From Acetobacter sp. (GTDB lineage Bacteria > Pseudomonadota > Alphaproteobacteria > Acetobacterales > Acetobacteraceae), in contig NZ_JAKVME010000002.1 of NCBI RefSeq assembly GCF_022483985.1, positions 124,001 through 188,000 on the forward strand: a stretch of DNA of 64,000 bases, in the 5' to 3' direction. The notes under the pieces were generated by a model. The model did not search any database. It had not been told where the DNA came from and saw only the letters and a program-made list of their open reading frames with translations. Within the stretch, counting starts at the first letter, position 1. Every line of letters begins with the position of its first letter. Positions 35,847-45,331 of the stretch are shown here, one piece after another. The translations under genes and the position numbers were made by a program.

Positions 35847-36725
35847 TTATTTTGCAAAAATCTTCGCCAGACCTTCAGAAAGAGCCATGGGAGTTACACC
35901 CAGCTTTTCTTTCATGGCCGTAATATCGAAATCCTTGTCTTCCGTCAGTCGGCGGATTTCAGCGTCTTCAATCCGAGGAACACCGGGAAGCTTTCGCAAA
36001 ATACAGGCTGCCATTCTGATGCACCAGTCGGGGACGGAAATGATGCGTATTTTTCTGTTTTCAGAAAAATGAGCGATCATACTAACGAATTTTCTGTAAG
36101 TAATGGCTTCGGGGCCCGCGATAACCAGAGTTTCCGGTGTTTTGATCACGTCGGATAGGATCAGGGGAATTGCAGCGACAACGCAGCGTGTGACATCGCG
36201 CTGTTCGATGGGCTGCACAAGAAAGCGGCCTCTACCCGGCAGGGGAACAACAGGCAGTTTCCTTAAAAGAGCTGCGAGACGTTGAACATTGTTTTCACCC
36301 TGAGCGCCGTAGATCATTGTCGGGTGCAGCAGGATAGAGGGTCTCCCATCTTCCTTGAGCGCACGCTCTCCGGCAAGAACCCCGTTGCCGTGAGCATCCG
36401 GCCAGCGTGTGAATTTTCTGGTGCTGCCCAACGCCACGACAGGCGCAGGGGTAACGGCAAGGATCGAAGAAAGATACCGTGCGTGAGCTGTGTTTACGAC
36501 GATGAGGGCGTCTTTCAGGGCTGCTGAAAGACGGTCACGGTCCGTAAGATCCGCTTCCCGGACTGCGTAACAGACCGTGGCGAGTTCAGGAGCGAGATTG
36601 TGCCTGTTTCTGACGACTGCGATCACTTTGTAGCCTTCCGAAAGAAGGCTGTGACACAGAACTGATCCAGACCGGCCACTTGCTCCGATGACGGCGATAA
36701 TCACTTCAGATGCTGAGAACGGCAT
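35847..36725 (-). CDS. NmrA-like / atypical short-chain dehydrogenase family protein
   Basis: A 292-residue NAD(P)-binding protein. The N-terminal Rossmann motif is GASGRSGSVLCHSL (about 14-27), followed by ADLTDRDRLSAALKDALIVV. The typical SDR catalytic Tyr-x3-Lys is not clearly present, so it may be a binding or sensor protein like NmrA or an atypical epimerase. The C-terminal part (about 190-290) is helical and ends VTPMALSEGLAKIFAK. It sits next to an acyltransferase gene on the same strand, 39 bases away, so the two may form an operon, with the acyltransferase being upstream on the minus strand. Role unknown. Confidence 0.7.
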   Translation of the reverse strand: MPFSASEVIIAVIGASGRSGSVLCHSLLSEGYKVIAVVRNRHNLAPELATVCYAVREADLTDRDRLSAALKDALIVVNTAHARYLSSILAVTPAPVVALGSTRKFTRWPDAHGNGVLAGERALKEDGRPSILLHPTMIYGAQGENNVQRLAALLRKLPVVPLPGRGRFLVQPIEQRDVTRCVVAAIPLILSDVIKTPETLVIAGPEAITYRKFVSMIAHFSENRKIRIISVPDWCIRMAACILRKLPGVPRIEDAEIRRLTEDKDFDITAMKEKLGVTPMALSEGLAKIFAK

Positions 36726-36764
36726 TTCATATCCTTTTTTATTGATATCATTTTGTGGAAAATA

Positions 36765-38696
36765 TTACGGAGCGGACTTTGTGAGGATATCATCCAGACC
36801 GGAGATGAAACCGCTTGTGAAATCCGGACGCAGATGCATCTGATCCGCGAATTTTGGCGTGCCGTCCGGCATAAGTGGAAAACAGGTCTCGGCTGATCCG
36901 CAGATGTTCTGTGTTAGATCGAGAGTGGAACTACCCGTGTCCCGGGCCATACTTGCCAGAAAAGCGGCCATGTCTGCATGTTCGGCCATAAGGGGTGCGA
37001 GGGGAATGCCGTTCTGCAAGGCGTCCTTGTCCAGAGTCAGATGCGTGAAATGCCGTGTCACCATATGAGCAGGGTCGAAACGGATACTTGTCGGGGTTGG
37101 CATGATGAAAACAATCCTGCGTTTCCCATTGTCGGATAACGCTTTTATTCTCTCCTCGGCCCTGATTTTTTTCGTGGGCCATTCTGAGCGTGGATCGAAA
37201 ACACGTTCCCAGAGAGCGCCCATGACAATTGTCTGTACCGGCCATTTCGTCAGAATATGATCCTGCACTTCAGACATCGCATTACAGTAGGTGAAGCTTT
37301 TGGCGGGTGTCTCGACGGGAAGAGGAGCACAACTCGGCCCGGATATAAAAATGATGGTTCGTTTTAAGAGACCTTTGGCAAAAAGGGCGTCCACGCGCGG
37401 AGCCCACTGGAACAAAAGGCTGTCTCCCGTAAACAGGATTGAATTTTGTGGACCGGAGCCGATGATGCCGACAGTCAGTCCTTGCATATGTTCGACACGC
37501 ATATGGGTAGTGATCGGAAAAATTCCGTTCTGCTCGGCTAGATTTATTTTTTCAAGATTAATACCGGGGGTGTCGCTGCCCATTGCAGTGCTGTATCCGG
37601 GCCATGCCCAAAGTGTCAGGCCCAGAGCGGCAGTGATTGTCAGGGCGGTGAGTAGCCCTATGATGGTGCGTCGTTCGGGGGTTTTCCACCGGAGAGGGGC
37701 TTCTACAAAACGCGTTGTCAGAGTAGCAAGTGTTACGGACAGTGCGATGATGGCGTAGCCTGTGCTCCTGTGTGTGTGGCTGACGCCGTGGATAAGATGT
37801 TCATAGGCGATGAGCGGCCAATGCCAGAGATATAGCGGATAACTGATTGAGCCCAACCATCTAGCAGGAGTGGAGGACAGTATTCGCCGTGCCAGCAGAG
37901 TTTCAGGTCCGGCGGCGATCACCAGAGCCGCACCCAGCACAGGAAAAAGAGCCGAAGGTGAAGGGAAAAACCAGTCTTGTCTGAGCTGGAATACGGAAAT
38001 CAGAAGGCAGAGCAGCCCTCCTCCATTGTAAGTGGCACGCTGGCGGATAGAGAGTTTTCCGAGCCTGCACTCGCCAAGAGCAAGAACTGCTCCGATCATG
38101 AATTCCCATATGCGGGAAAACGGTAGATAGAAATCTGCTGCCGGTGAGAAAAATGCACATCCCAGCCCGATAACGAAAGATGCCAGCCCTGTGGCAAGGG
38201 CTGTTTGTGTGAGGGAAAATGCTTTTCGACGGGACAGGGCAATGAGGGCAGGCCAGAAAAGATAGAACTGCTCTTCCACACCAAGAGACCAGAGATGTAG
38301 TAATGGCTGGAGGCTGGATGCGCGATCGAAATATCCCTGTGTCTGCCATGAAAAAAAATTGGACAGAAAAGTGGCTCCAGCGAAGCAGGCCAGACCGAGG
38401 GTGCTGAGTTCATTGGGAAGTAGAAAGAGCATCCCGGCGATGACTGTGGCGAGCAGTACGCAAAGAAGTGCTGGAGCGAGGCGGCGTAGTCGGCGGGTGT
38501 AGAATGACGCGAAACTGATGTCACGTTGATTGAGCTGACGTGTGATCAGAAACCCGGAGATGACGAAAAATACGTCCACACCGCAGAAGCCGCCGGGTAA
38601 CCAGCGGGGAAAGACATGATATACCACGACGGCAATGACAGCGACGGCACGCAGGCCATCGATATCCCCGCGATATGGAAGGGTAGGAACTTTCAT
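36765..38696 (-). CDS. OafA/YrhL-type acyltransferase with SGNH domain
   Basis: Inner-membrane O-acyltransferase that probably modifies surface polysaccharide. The N-terminal acyltransferase-3 domain (about 5-340, roughly ten transmembrane helices) begins YRGDIDGLRAVAVIAVVVYH and has GFCGVDVFFVISGFLI with the conserved Arg and His sites. The C-terminal SGNH-like periplasmic domain (about 430-640) has a serine motif in ILFTGDSLLFQWAPR and a late catalytic pair in KFADQMHLRPDF. The start is uncertain: ATGs at 38696, 38714 and 38720 all lack a clear ribosome site; I use the one nearest the conserved domain. The NmrA-like gene follows. Confidence 0.82.
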   Translation of the reverse strand: MKVPTLPYRGDIDGLRAVAVIAVVVYHVFPRWLPGGFCGVDVFFVISGFLITRQLNQRDISFASFYTRRLRRLAPALLCVLLATVIAGMLFLLPNELSTLGLACFAGATFLSNFFSWQTQGYFDRASSLQPLLHLWSLGVEEQFYLFWPALIALSRRKAFSLTQTALATGLASFVIGLGCAFFSPAADFYLPFSRIWEFMIGAVLALGECRLGKLSIRQRATYNGGGLLCLLISVFQLRQDWFFPSPSALFPVLGAALVIAAGPETLLARRILSSTPARWLGSISYPLYLWHWPLIAYEHLIHGVSHTHRSTGYAIIALSVTLATLTTRFVEAPLRWKTPERRTIIGLLTALTITAALGLTLWAWPGYSTAMGSDTPGINLEKINLAEQNGIFPITTHMRVEHMQGLTVGIIGSGPQNSILFTGDSLLFQWAPRVDALFAKGLLKRTIIFISGPSCAPLPVETPAKSFTYCNAMSEVQDHILTKWPVQTIVMGALWERVFDPRSEWPTKKIRAEERIKALSDNGKRRIVFIMPTPTSIRFDPAHMVTRHFTHLTLDKDALQNGIPLAPLMAEHADMAAFLASMARDTGSSTLDLTQNICGSAETCFPLMPDGTPKFADQMHLRPDFTSGFISGLDDILTKSAP

Positions 38697-39340
38697 CCGG
38701 GTTAAAGAACTCATACTCATGCAGAAGACACTGGTGTCATGTCCTTTAAGACACAATCTGCACCTGATTCCAATTCTCCATGAACGGTTGCAAAGCAGAT
38801 TGCTGATGTGGAGAAGTTGGACAGGACAGGTTGGTCCCATCGCTTTGCGAGCGTATGTGTTGATGGCGATGATGAACGGGTTCTATGGTTGATGGAGTAT
38901 CATCTTCCGCAAGCTTCATCAGAGCGTTGCAAGTGGTATGAATCTTGCTGGCCCGTTTTGGAAGTGGCTGATGGTCTGATCAAGGTCTTTTTTCAGAACT
39001 TTCATGCTGTGCTGTTATTCGGACTGTGTTACGGCACCCGGATGCTCCCCCAAAAAGAGCGGGAGGCACCACCGAAAGCCTGATGGCACAAATCTCATGA
39101 TCGTCGTGAGTGTGAGAGTCGGATGGGAACTCAATTGCTCGTGATCTTCCACGACGCTCGGGATGCGGCGCCCGTGGGCAATCTGTTCCCATTCCTTGCC
39201 GTTATGTCAGATGGTAGCGTTTCGCCTGAGGGATGATGCTGATTATCCAACTGTTCAGCTCTGACGCCCACATTCAGCGCTTGAATCGCGTTTGTTGATT
39301 TCCAACCAGAGGGTATAGTGCTCTCCAGAATATATGATTT
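38697..39340. other. Long intergenic stretch, possibly a decayed gene
   Basis: About 640 bases without a convincing gene. A plus-strand frame (38808-39083) reads EKLDRTGWSHRFASVCVDGD and continues VFFQNFHAVLLFGLCYGTRM, which I do not recognise; it lacks a ribosome site and may be a degraded insertion or coding remnant. The rest is mixed and shows no repeat or RNA structure I can support. Confidence 0.35.
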
Positions 39341-39850
39341 TCAAGAGTCGGTGCATATAATCGTAATGCTCACAACATTTATATCAATATTTTTTGTTTG
39401 AAAAAACTTCCTTATTTCGTTTTTCAGGTTTTCATTTTTGGAGGTTATTTCTTTTTTTGTTTTTTGATTGACAAATAGAACCGGAAATTCTGACTGCGGT
39501 ATTTCAGCAAGGCTGTATCGAAAAATACGATCTTCTCCCACCTCGCGCCAAATAAAGCCATGTTGCAGTAAAATATTCAGGGTTCTCTGAATGGAGGCAA
39601 TGTTGGGTGAATGCGATTCAACCATTCCGATGATTGTTTTCCAAATATCGAGTGCGGTAGCTCTTGAGCCTGCCTGGAAAATACCATGGAATATCAGACT
39701 CCGGTGATCCGTTATTTTTATTCCACTTTCACGACAACGGCTTTCAAACTGGCGGATTGCCGTCTGACTGGCTCTCTTTCCGGGTCGAATTTGAGCTGTT
39801 CCGGAGACATGCCGCCGACGTTGATGATTGGGAGTTAAAAGAGTTTCCAT
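39341..39850 (-). CDS. Fur-family-like regulator lacking the usual metal ligands
   Basis: A 169-residue protein whose N-terminal half has the Fur winged-helix layout: RESGIKITDHRSLIFHGIFQ, SRATALDIWKTIIGMVES, SPNIASIQRTLNILLQHGFI and WREVGEDRIFRYSLAE. The C-terminal half should hold the HHHDH regulatory metal site and Cys-x2-Cys pairs, but instead reads FPVLFVNQKTKKEITSKNEN and ends NVVSITIICTDS, so those ligands are absent. I choose the ATG at 39850, which has AGGA nine bases upstream. It lies next to a TonB siderophore receptor in the same direction, so it likely controls iron or signal-linked uptake by a route other than direct iron binding. Confidence 0.7.
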   Translation of the reverse strand: METLLTPNHQRRRHVSGTAQIRPGKRASQTAIRQFESRCRESGIKITDHRSLIFHGIFQAGSRATALDIWKTIIGMVESHSPNIASIQRTLNILLQHGFIWREVGEDRIFRYSLAEIPQSEFPVLFVNQKTKKEITSKNENLKNEIRKFFQTKNIDINVVSITIICTDS

Positions 39851-40113
39851 CAAAGAGAATCCTCGAAAATTTGATAGCCTTCTCGACAGTCTGTTCCTCG
39901 TTGGATGCATCTTATTACTGGTGCATTCATAATTGTCATTTTTGCATCAAGTCATAATAAATATTGATCAACGAGAGCTAGTCGTTAAATAATGAGTCGA
40001 ATGGGATCTGTGATACGCCCATTGATCTGTTCTGCGGCGACCAATTTCTTACGATAATCTGGTCTTCTCCACATGGACTGTGGAGAAGATACAGATGAAA
40101 AGTTCCAATTTTT

Positions 40114-42522
40114 CTAATAAGTTGCAGCAATATTGAACAGGAATGACCGGCCGATCGCAGGTGTCACCCGGTTTTGAAACAGATTGCTGTAATTCAGACG
40201 ATTGGCAAGGTTGTATCCATTCATTGCTATACGCCAATGTTCTCCAAATTTATGGGCAACCATGGCATCGAAATCGAGAGTTGCTGGCACACGTGCCGTG
40301 TTCGGGGCGTCAAGCCACACACCTTCACGCCATGTGACTCCCCCGCCGATGCTCAAGTTGTAAGGTTTTTTCGGTGCTATATTGTAGGTCGTCCACAAGG
40401 TTGCCGAGTTCTTTGGCACAAACTGTATACGTTTTCCTACATCTGCCGCCGTTTGTGAACCGGTCACTCGGCTATCATAGAACGCATATGTGCCAATAAT
40501 ACTCCAGTTTGAGGTAATGTTCCCCGACGCGCTTAGTTCAAGACCCTGATTGCGTTGTTTGTCAGATGATGCAGAGACGTCGCCGGTTGAAGGGTCCGTA
40601 ATCGTTGAATTGTTTTTCTCAAGACGAAATAGCGCCGCTGTAAAACCCATACGTCCCTTGAAAGCATTATATTTTGCGCCCACTTCGTACAAGCGGCTAC
40701 GCTCTGGTGAATATCCTGATCCCGTTATGAAAGGCGCATTGCTATTTGTGACATATAAACTTGTTGGTGTAGTGGACTCCGCCCAGTTGAAATATACCAT
40801 CAGATCATCATTGGGGGTATACATAAGATTCACTGTCGGATTAACAGTTGTTTGTGTTTGTTTGAAATGCGTATCTGGATTGGACTTTAGACCACCTGTC
40901 GCAGAATAAGAGCTATACCATTGATCAAGGCGGAAACCACCTTTAATCGCGAACCATTTGGTGAGCCAAATCTGGTCAGACAGAAAAACACCAATATCGG
41001 TGGCGCTCCCGTCCTTATAGCATTTACGTCCCACCCCGTTCGGGATCGAAGCCAGACCGGCCGGATTGTCTGCACAATTGACCCGTTCCAAACCGGGCAC
41101 GTTCATTGAAGGATTAACCAGATTCGTTCCCTGACGGGTTTCATTGTATGGATAATTTTTTCTATGATCTTCGATATGTTCGATATCGAATCCACCGATC
41201 ACTTCATGACGAAATCTTCCGGTATTAAAATGTGCTATTCCGGAAAATACATTCTGTATAGACCAGTCATCCTGTTTATAAGGGTTCGGTCCTCCCAGAC
41301 CGCCATTTCTGCCTATGGACGCGGTGGGATCTCCCGCAAAATATTTAGTGACACAGGTGGCGTTACAGTTTGGCTGAGATGCTGAATAGTAACGATGGTA
41401 GATACCGCCTTTGGTGTCATTATACAGACTGAGCCAGGGAGCGACTTTCGCGGTCAAACGGCCAGTAAGCATGTCCGTGCTGATAGCGTCCTGATCAAAG
41501 GTCGTGCCATACCAGTTTTTACGATTGATACCGTATTCTGTAATCGGTTTTGCGATTGTGGTTCCGGGTTTTTGGACGACCCAGACGCCATAATCCGGTA
41601 TCCGGTTATCATTTTGATGAAAATAGTCTATTGTATAAGAGATTTTCTTGTTTAACCCGAAAGTTATGGACGGTGCCACGCCCCATCTATGAGAATAGAT
41701 ATAGTCGCGGCCGACCATATTGTTCTCGTTGCCCATCGCGGAAAGACGAACGGCAATGCTGTCGCTGATCTGTTTGTTGATATCAAGCGTTCCGCGATAA
41801 TAGGAGCCTGATCCTCCGGAAAAACTACCCTGGTATGAATCTCCTTTATGCGGTGTCTTGCTGACGACATTGATGGCGCCGCCAGTCGTGCCGTTACCGA
41901 AGACTTCGGAGGATGGTCCTTTGATGACAGAAACGTGGTCATAGTAAAAGCTGTCACGAGCATAGACACCGAAATCTCGAAGTCCATTCTCATAGATATC
42001 ATTCTGTGCCTGAAAACCACGTATCAGAAACTGATCGCCCGACATGCCTCCCTCTCCCTCACCAACCGAGGCAGTGATGCCTGGGACGTTGCGTAGGGCT
42101 TCATCCAGAGATTTCACATTCTGCTGTTCCATCAGAGCGCGTGGGACAACATTTACTGTCTGTGGTGTATGCATGACATCCTGTGGCATGCGACTCAGTC
42201 CGATATCCTCATGCAGGATATTCATGCGGCTACCAAGGACAGTGATATGCTCCTCCGCCGAATTCACCGCCAGATGCGCATTGCGGGCTGATGGCCCATT
42301 GATGGGTTGGGCAGCGGTCTGGTTTTTGGTCTTATCCGTGGTTGCCAGCCTTTCCGATAGTTTGTCTTCCGTTTTGCGTGCCTTGGCTGGCTGCGGACGA
42401 GGCTTGGGTGTTTTGTCGCTCGCAGCATCAGCGCAGTTGGGATGCAGGCCTGAGCAAAGCAAGGCAAACCCTGCCATAAGGGGAGTTGATCGAACCCTGT
42501 GATGAATGTGTCTGACTGTCAT
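40114..42522 (-). CDS. TonB-dependent siderophore receptor
   Basis: Outer-membrane beta-barrel that imports ferric siderophores with energy from TonB-ExbBD. The 802-residue precursor has a signal peptide (about 1-34, GFALLCSGLHPNCADAA), a polar region rich in Lys/Pro/Gln, a plug domain beginning near MPQDVMHTPQTVNVVPRALM with QFLIRGF and VSVIKGPSSEVFGNGTTGGA, and a barrel with the usual GFRLDQWYSSYSATGG. It ends with an aromatic residue (LFNIAATY), as barrel proteins do. The ligand is unknown; the FcuA/FhuE-like pattern suggests a hydroxamate siderophore. The ATG at 42522 has AAGG upstream. A two-component system lies divergently next door. Confidence 0.9.
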   Translation of the reverse strand: MTVRHIHHRVRSTPLMAGFALLCSGLHPNCADAASDKTPKPRPQPAKARKTEDKLSERLATTDKTKNQTAAQPINGPSARNAHLAVNSAEEHITVLGSRMNILHEDIGLSRMPQDVMHTPQTVNVVPRALMEQQNVKSLDEALRNVPGITASVGEGEGGMSGDQFLIRGFQAQNDIYENGLRDFGVYARDSFYYDHVSVIKGPSSEVFGNGTTGGAINVVSKTPHKGDSYQGSFSGGSGSYYRGTLDINKQISDSIAVRLSAMGNENNMVGRDYIYSHRWGVAPSITFGLNKKISYTIDYFHQNDNRIPDYGVWVVQKPGTTIAKPITEYGINRKNWYGTTFDQDAISTDMLTGRLTAKVAPWLSLYNDTKGGIYHRYYSASQPNCNATCVTKYFAGDPTASIGRNGGLGGPNPYKQDDWSIQNVFSGIAHFNTGRFRHEVIGGFDIEHIEDHRKNYPYNETRQGTNLVNPSMNVPGLERVNCADNPAGLASIPNGVGRKCYKDGSATDIGVFLSDQIWLTKWFAIKGGFRLDQWYSSYSATGGLKSNPDTHFKQTQTTVNPTVNLMYTPNDDLMVYFNWAESTTPTSLYVTNSNAPFITGSGYSPERSRLYEVGAKYNAFKGRMGFTAALFRLEKNNSTITDPSTGDVSASSDKQRNQGLELSASGNITSNWSIIGTYAFYDSRVTGSQTAADVGKRIQFVPKNSATLWTTYNIAPKKPYNLSIGGGVTWREGVWLDAPNTARVPATLDFDAMVAHKFGEHWRIAMNGYNLANRLNYSNLFQNRVTPAIGRSFLFNIAATY

Positions 42523-42616
42523 CTCATTAGCCTTGTGACAAGAAATATCGGCCACAGAGAGCATAAATGCGAATTACTCACAATTGCATATATGGGATCC
42601 GGCATGGTATACTTAG

Positions 42617-42635
42617 GTATATATTCAAAATATAC
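42617..42635. promoter_or_regulatory. AT-rich palindrome in the receptor/kinase promoter region
   Basis: A 19-base near-palindrome (GTATATATT C AAAATATAC) with mismatches only near the centre lies in the divergent gap between the TonB receptor and the histidine kinase. GGTATA is also repeated directly 11 bases apart just upstream. It resembles Fur-box-style AT-rich operators in size and composition but does not match a known consensus closely. Confidence 0.4.
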
Positions 42636-42734
42636 GATAGAAATGTTATGATAAAATTTTCATGTAAAAAATAATGTAGTTAGTGCGGTAGTGTGTTATT
42701 TCTTTGCGGGATATTGTTGGTTGGAAGTCGGAAT

Positions 42735-43777
42735 ATGAATTACCTTTCAACGGTCTCTATCATAACAATAATAGCTCTTGTGTTTCTTACAACGCTTATT
42801 CCTTCGCATAATGCGTTTGGAGTTCTGTATGTTATCGTTATTGTTTTTATCAATGAACGTTGCACCGCGAGAACGCTGCGTATCGTTGCGGCTGTTTGTC
42901 TGATGCTCGATTGCAGTGCTTTCCTTATCGTGCATTGGAGCACTCCCTATGGAGACGGCATCTCCCGTCTGTCATTAAGCGTTATTGCCATTATTATTGT
43001 TACTTTCATTATAGAACGGAGCAGAAGCGCGCGGGAAACATTGGAAAAACAATCGCAGATTTTGGCTCATGCTGATCGAATCAAAACTCTTGGTCAGATT
43101 GGCATTGCCATAGCGCATGAGATAAACCAGCCTCTCTCGGCTATTGCGACTTTTGCCCAATCGGGCAGTCGATGGTTACGACGCCCAAATCCGGACATCG
43201 AAGAGGCCTTGTCCTGCCTGAGGCAGATTGACGAAAATGCGAGACGTGCTGGAGACATTATCCGCAATTTTCGTGAACTGACCCGAATCGAGCAGGTTGA
43301 GCGTCGTACATCTCTCGATCTTAAGAAGCTGACGCAAGAGGCTATCGCCATTGTAAACTTTGGTGAATATTCAGGTAAAGTCGAGATCCAAAGAGCTATG
43401 GGGGGGGAATACCCTTAATATATGGCAACAAAATAGAGATACAGCAGGTCATAGTGAATCTGTTGCTGAATGCGATAGATGCAACGCTGGTCACAAAAAA
43501 TCGACCTAAAATTATCATGATATCTATCTGTAGTGCAGAAAATAGTAGAAAATACGTTGATTTCTCGGTGAAAGACAACGGAAACGGGTTTCCGCAATTC
43601 GAAACGGAACAGTATTTTGAGCCCTTCTACACGACGAAAGAGAGCGGAATGGGGATGGGGCTTTCCATTTGTCAGACAATCGTCGAAGCGCATCATGGCA
43701 TGATTAAAGCAGAAAATGTGGAACCCTATGGCGCTCTGGTTACCGTCCGTCTTCCGGCCATAAGAGCATCGTCATGA
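42735..43777 (+). pseudogene. Sensor histidine kinase, frameshifted in a G8 tract
   Basis: The gene is split into two frames. The 5' part has several transmembrane segments (about 1-95), then the phosphoacceptor motif IGIAIAHEINQPLSAIATFA with its His. It runs into a stop just after VEIQRAMGGEYP. The 3' part, in another frame, has VIVNLLLNAIDATL (N box), VKDNGNGFP and GMGMGLSICQTIVEAHHG (G boxes). The break is at 43400-43407, a run of eight Gs. Adding one G would restore AMGGGIPLIYGNK and a continuous kinase of about 348 residues. It could be a sequencing error, a real mutation, or a phase-variable switch. It is coupled to the FixJ-like gene by an ATGA overlap. Confidence 0.85.
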
Positions 43778-44427
43778 CGTCGTTCCTCAGTGGGCTTGGT
43801 CATGTCATCATCGTTGATGACGATGCTGGTATTAGGGCAGCGTTGGACAGTCTGCTCAGGGCCGAAGGATTCTCGGTCAGGACTTTTGCTGATCCATTTG
43901 AATTTCTGGCATCGGAAATCCCGCAGGAACCAAGCTGTCTTCTCCTTGATGTGAAACTCGGGAATGTCAACGGGTTGGATATTCAGGATGAAGTGCGCAT
44001 GAGAGACGGTTGCCTCCCTGTGATCATGATGACGGGTCATGGAAACATGCCAATGGCTGTCAGAGGCATGAAGGCTGGCGCGATAGATTTCCTGGCCAAA
44101 CCTTTTTCTGATGATGATCTGCTACAGGCTGTAACAGATGCTTTGATGTTCTGGAAAAATGAAAAAGAATCAGTGCAGCTTTTGTCCATTGTGAAAAATA
44201 AATACTCAGCTCTTTCTGTCCGGGAGCAGGAGGTCATGATTTTGGCGATTTCTGGCCTCATGAACAAACAGATAGCAAGCCGCCTATCATTGAGTATCAT
44301 ATCTGTAAAAGTTCACAGGGCTCACGTTATGAAGAAAATGGGAGCACGATCTTTTGCGGATCTGGTCCGGTACGGAGAGTTGCTCGATATCAGGGACCCA
44401 TCAGTAACGCGCTATCAGCAAGGATGA
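43774..44427 (+). CDS. FixJ-family response regulator
   Basis: A 217-residue regulator. The receiver domain has the acidic pair in HVIIVDDDAGIRAALDSL, the phosphoacceptor Asp in SCLLLDVKLGNVNGLDIQ, Thr in IMMTGHGNMP and Lys in DFLAKPFSDDDL. The C-terminal LuxR-type helix-turn-helix is LSVREQEVMILAISGLMNKQ followed by IASRLSLSIISVKVHRAHVM. It is coupled to the kinase gene (stop/start overlap at 43774), so both halves form one two-component system. Its target may be the divergent siderophore receptor. The receiver looks fully functional even though the kinase frame is broken. Confidence 0.92.
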   Translation: MTSFLSGLGHVIIVDDDAGIRAALDSLLRAEGFSVRTFADPFEFLASEIPQEPSCLLLDVKLGNVNGLDIQDEVRMRDGCLPVIMMTGHGNMPMAVRGMKAGAIDFLAKPFSDDDLLQAVTDALMFWKNEKESVQLLSIVKNKYSALSVREQEVMILAISGLMNKQIASRLSLSIISVKVHRAHVMKKMGARSFADLVRYGELLDIRDPSVTRYQQG

Positions 44428-44552
44428 TCTGAAATTTCATGAGTTTTACAAATTGTGAGCAGTAGAAAAACTCCCGAAATTGGGAAAATCCCATCTGAGA
44501 GTTCTGTCGAGATAAATGCGGTAATGCCTTTTTCTTTGCCGCTACGAGCCAG

Positions 44553-45326
44553 TCAGAGACTGCGCCAGATCATGTAGCTCGCGACACAGAAGATAACGCC
44601 CGAGAAAAATACGGTCAGCGCACCGGTCGTGCCGGAGAGCGCCTTGGCGGTCCGCATGCCCCCAAAACTGCCGATGATACCACCAAGAATGAACAGCAGA
44701 GCCAGATTCCAGTCGATCAGTCCGGAGAGCATGTAGCTGACGGCGGTGCTGGCGCCGAAAGCGGCGACCGCGACCAGTGATGTCCCGATGGCGTTCAGAA
44801 TCGGCATCCCGGTGGAAGCGACCAGAGCCGGCACAATCAGAAATCCGCCGCCGATACCAAAAAAACCCGACAGCGCGCCTGTTCCCAGACCGTACATCAT
44901 GACGCGCGGCGCATTCTGACGATTGCAGGCCGCCCCCACGCATCCCTGATTGTTTCGTCCTTTCAGCATCAGGACTCCCACCACGATCATCAGTAATGCG
45001 AAACACAGCAGCAGGCGTCCGCCGTCCATCGCCTTGCCCAGAGTGGCGCCGACAAATGCGCCCAGCACGCCGCAGGGTGTAAAGAGGCCGGCGCAGCGCC
45101 ATTTGATCGTGCCGAGACGCGCATGTTGCGCCAGTCCCGCCAGCGCATTGACCGCGACAGCCAGCGCACTGGTGCCGATGGCGACATGCGGGTTCTTCAC
45201 GCCGACGACATAGACCATCAGCGGCACTGCCAGAATTGATCCTCCCCCGCCGATCAGCCCCAGCGTGAAGCCGATGAGGGAGCCGGAGAAAAGCTCCAGC
45301 AACAGATGGGGAAGATCAATGGCCAT
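44553..45326 (-). CDS. TauE/SafE-family sulfite/sulfur exporter
   Basis: An inner-membrane exporter with about seven to eight transmembrane helices in 257 residues. The two family repeats start GFTLGLIGGGGSILAVPLMV and GALSGFFGIGGGFLIVPALV, with the paired Gly-rich loops. These proteins move sulfoacetate, sulfite or related anions; its place beside sulfide-oxidising genes suggests it exports sulfite or thiosulfate made there. It starts six bases after the BLH-SQR fusion gene and is last in the minus-strand operon led by the dioxygenase. Confidence 0.88.
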   Translation of the reverse strand: MAIDLPHLLLELFSGSLIGFTLGLIGGGGSILAVPLMVYVVGVKNPHVAIGTSALAVAVNALAGLAQHARLGTIKWRCAGLFTPCGVLGAFVGATLGKAMDGGRLLLCFALLMIVVGVLMLKGRNNQGCVGAACNRQNAPRVMMYGLGTGALSGFFGIGGGFLIVPALVASTGMPILNAIGTSLVAVAAFGASTAVSYMLSGLIDWNLALLFILGGIIGSFGGMRTAKALSGTTGALTVFFSGVIFCVASYMIWRSL

Positions 45327-45331
45327 GCTGC

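Noticed and set aside
38980..39192. 70-residue minus-strand frame in the gap before the Fur-like gene
   Set aside because: No ribosome site and no recognisable sequence; treated as part of the intergenic region.
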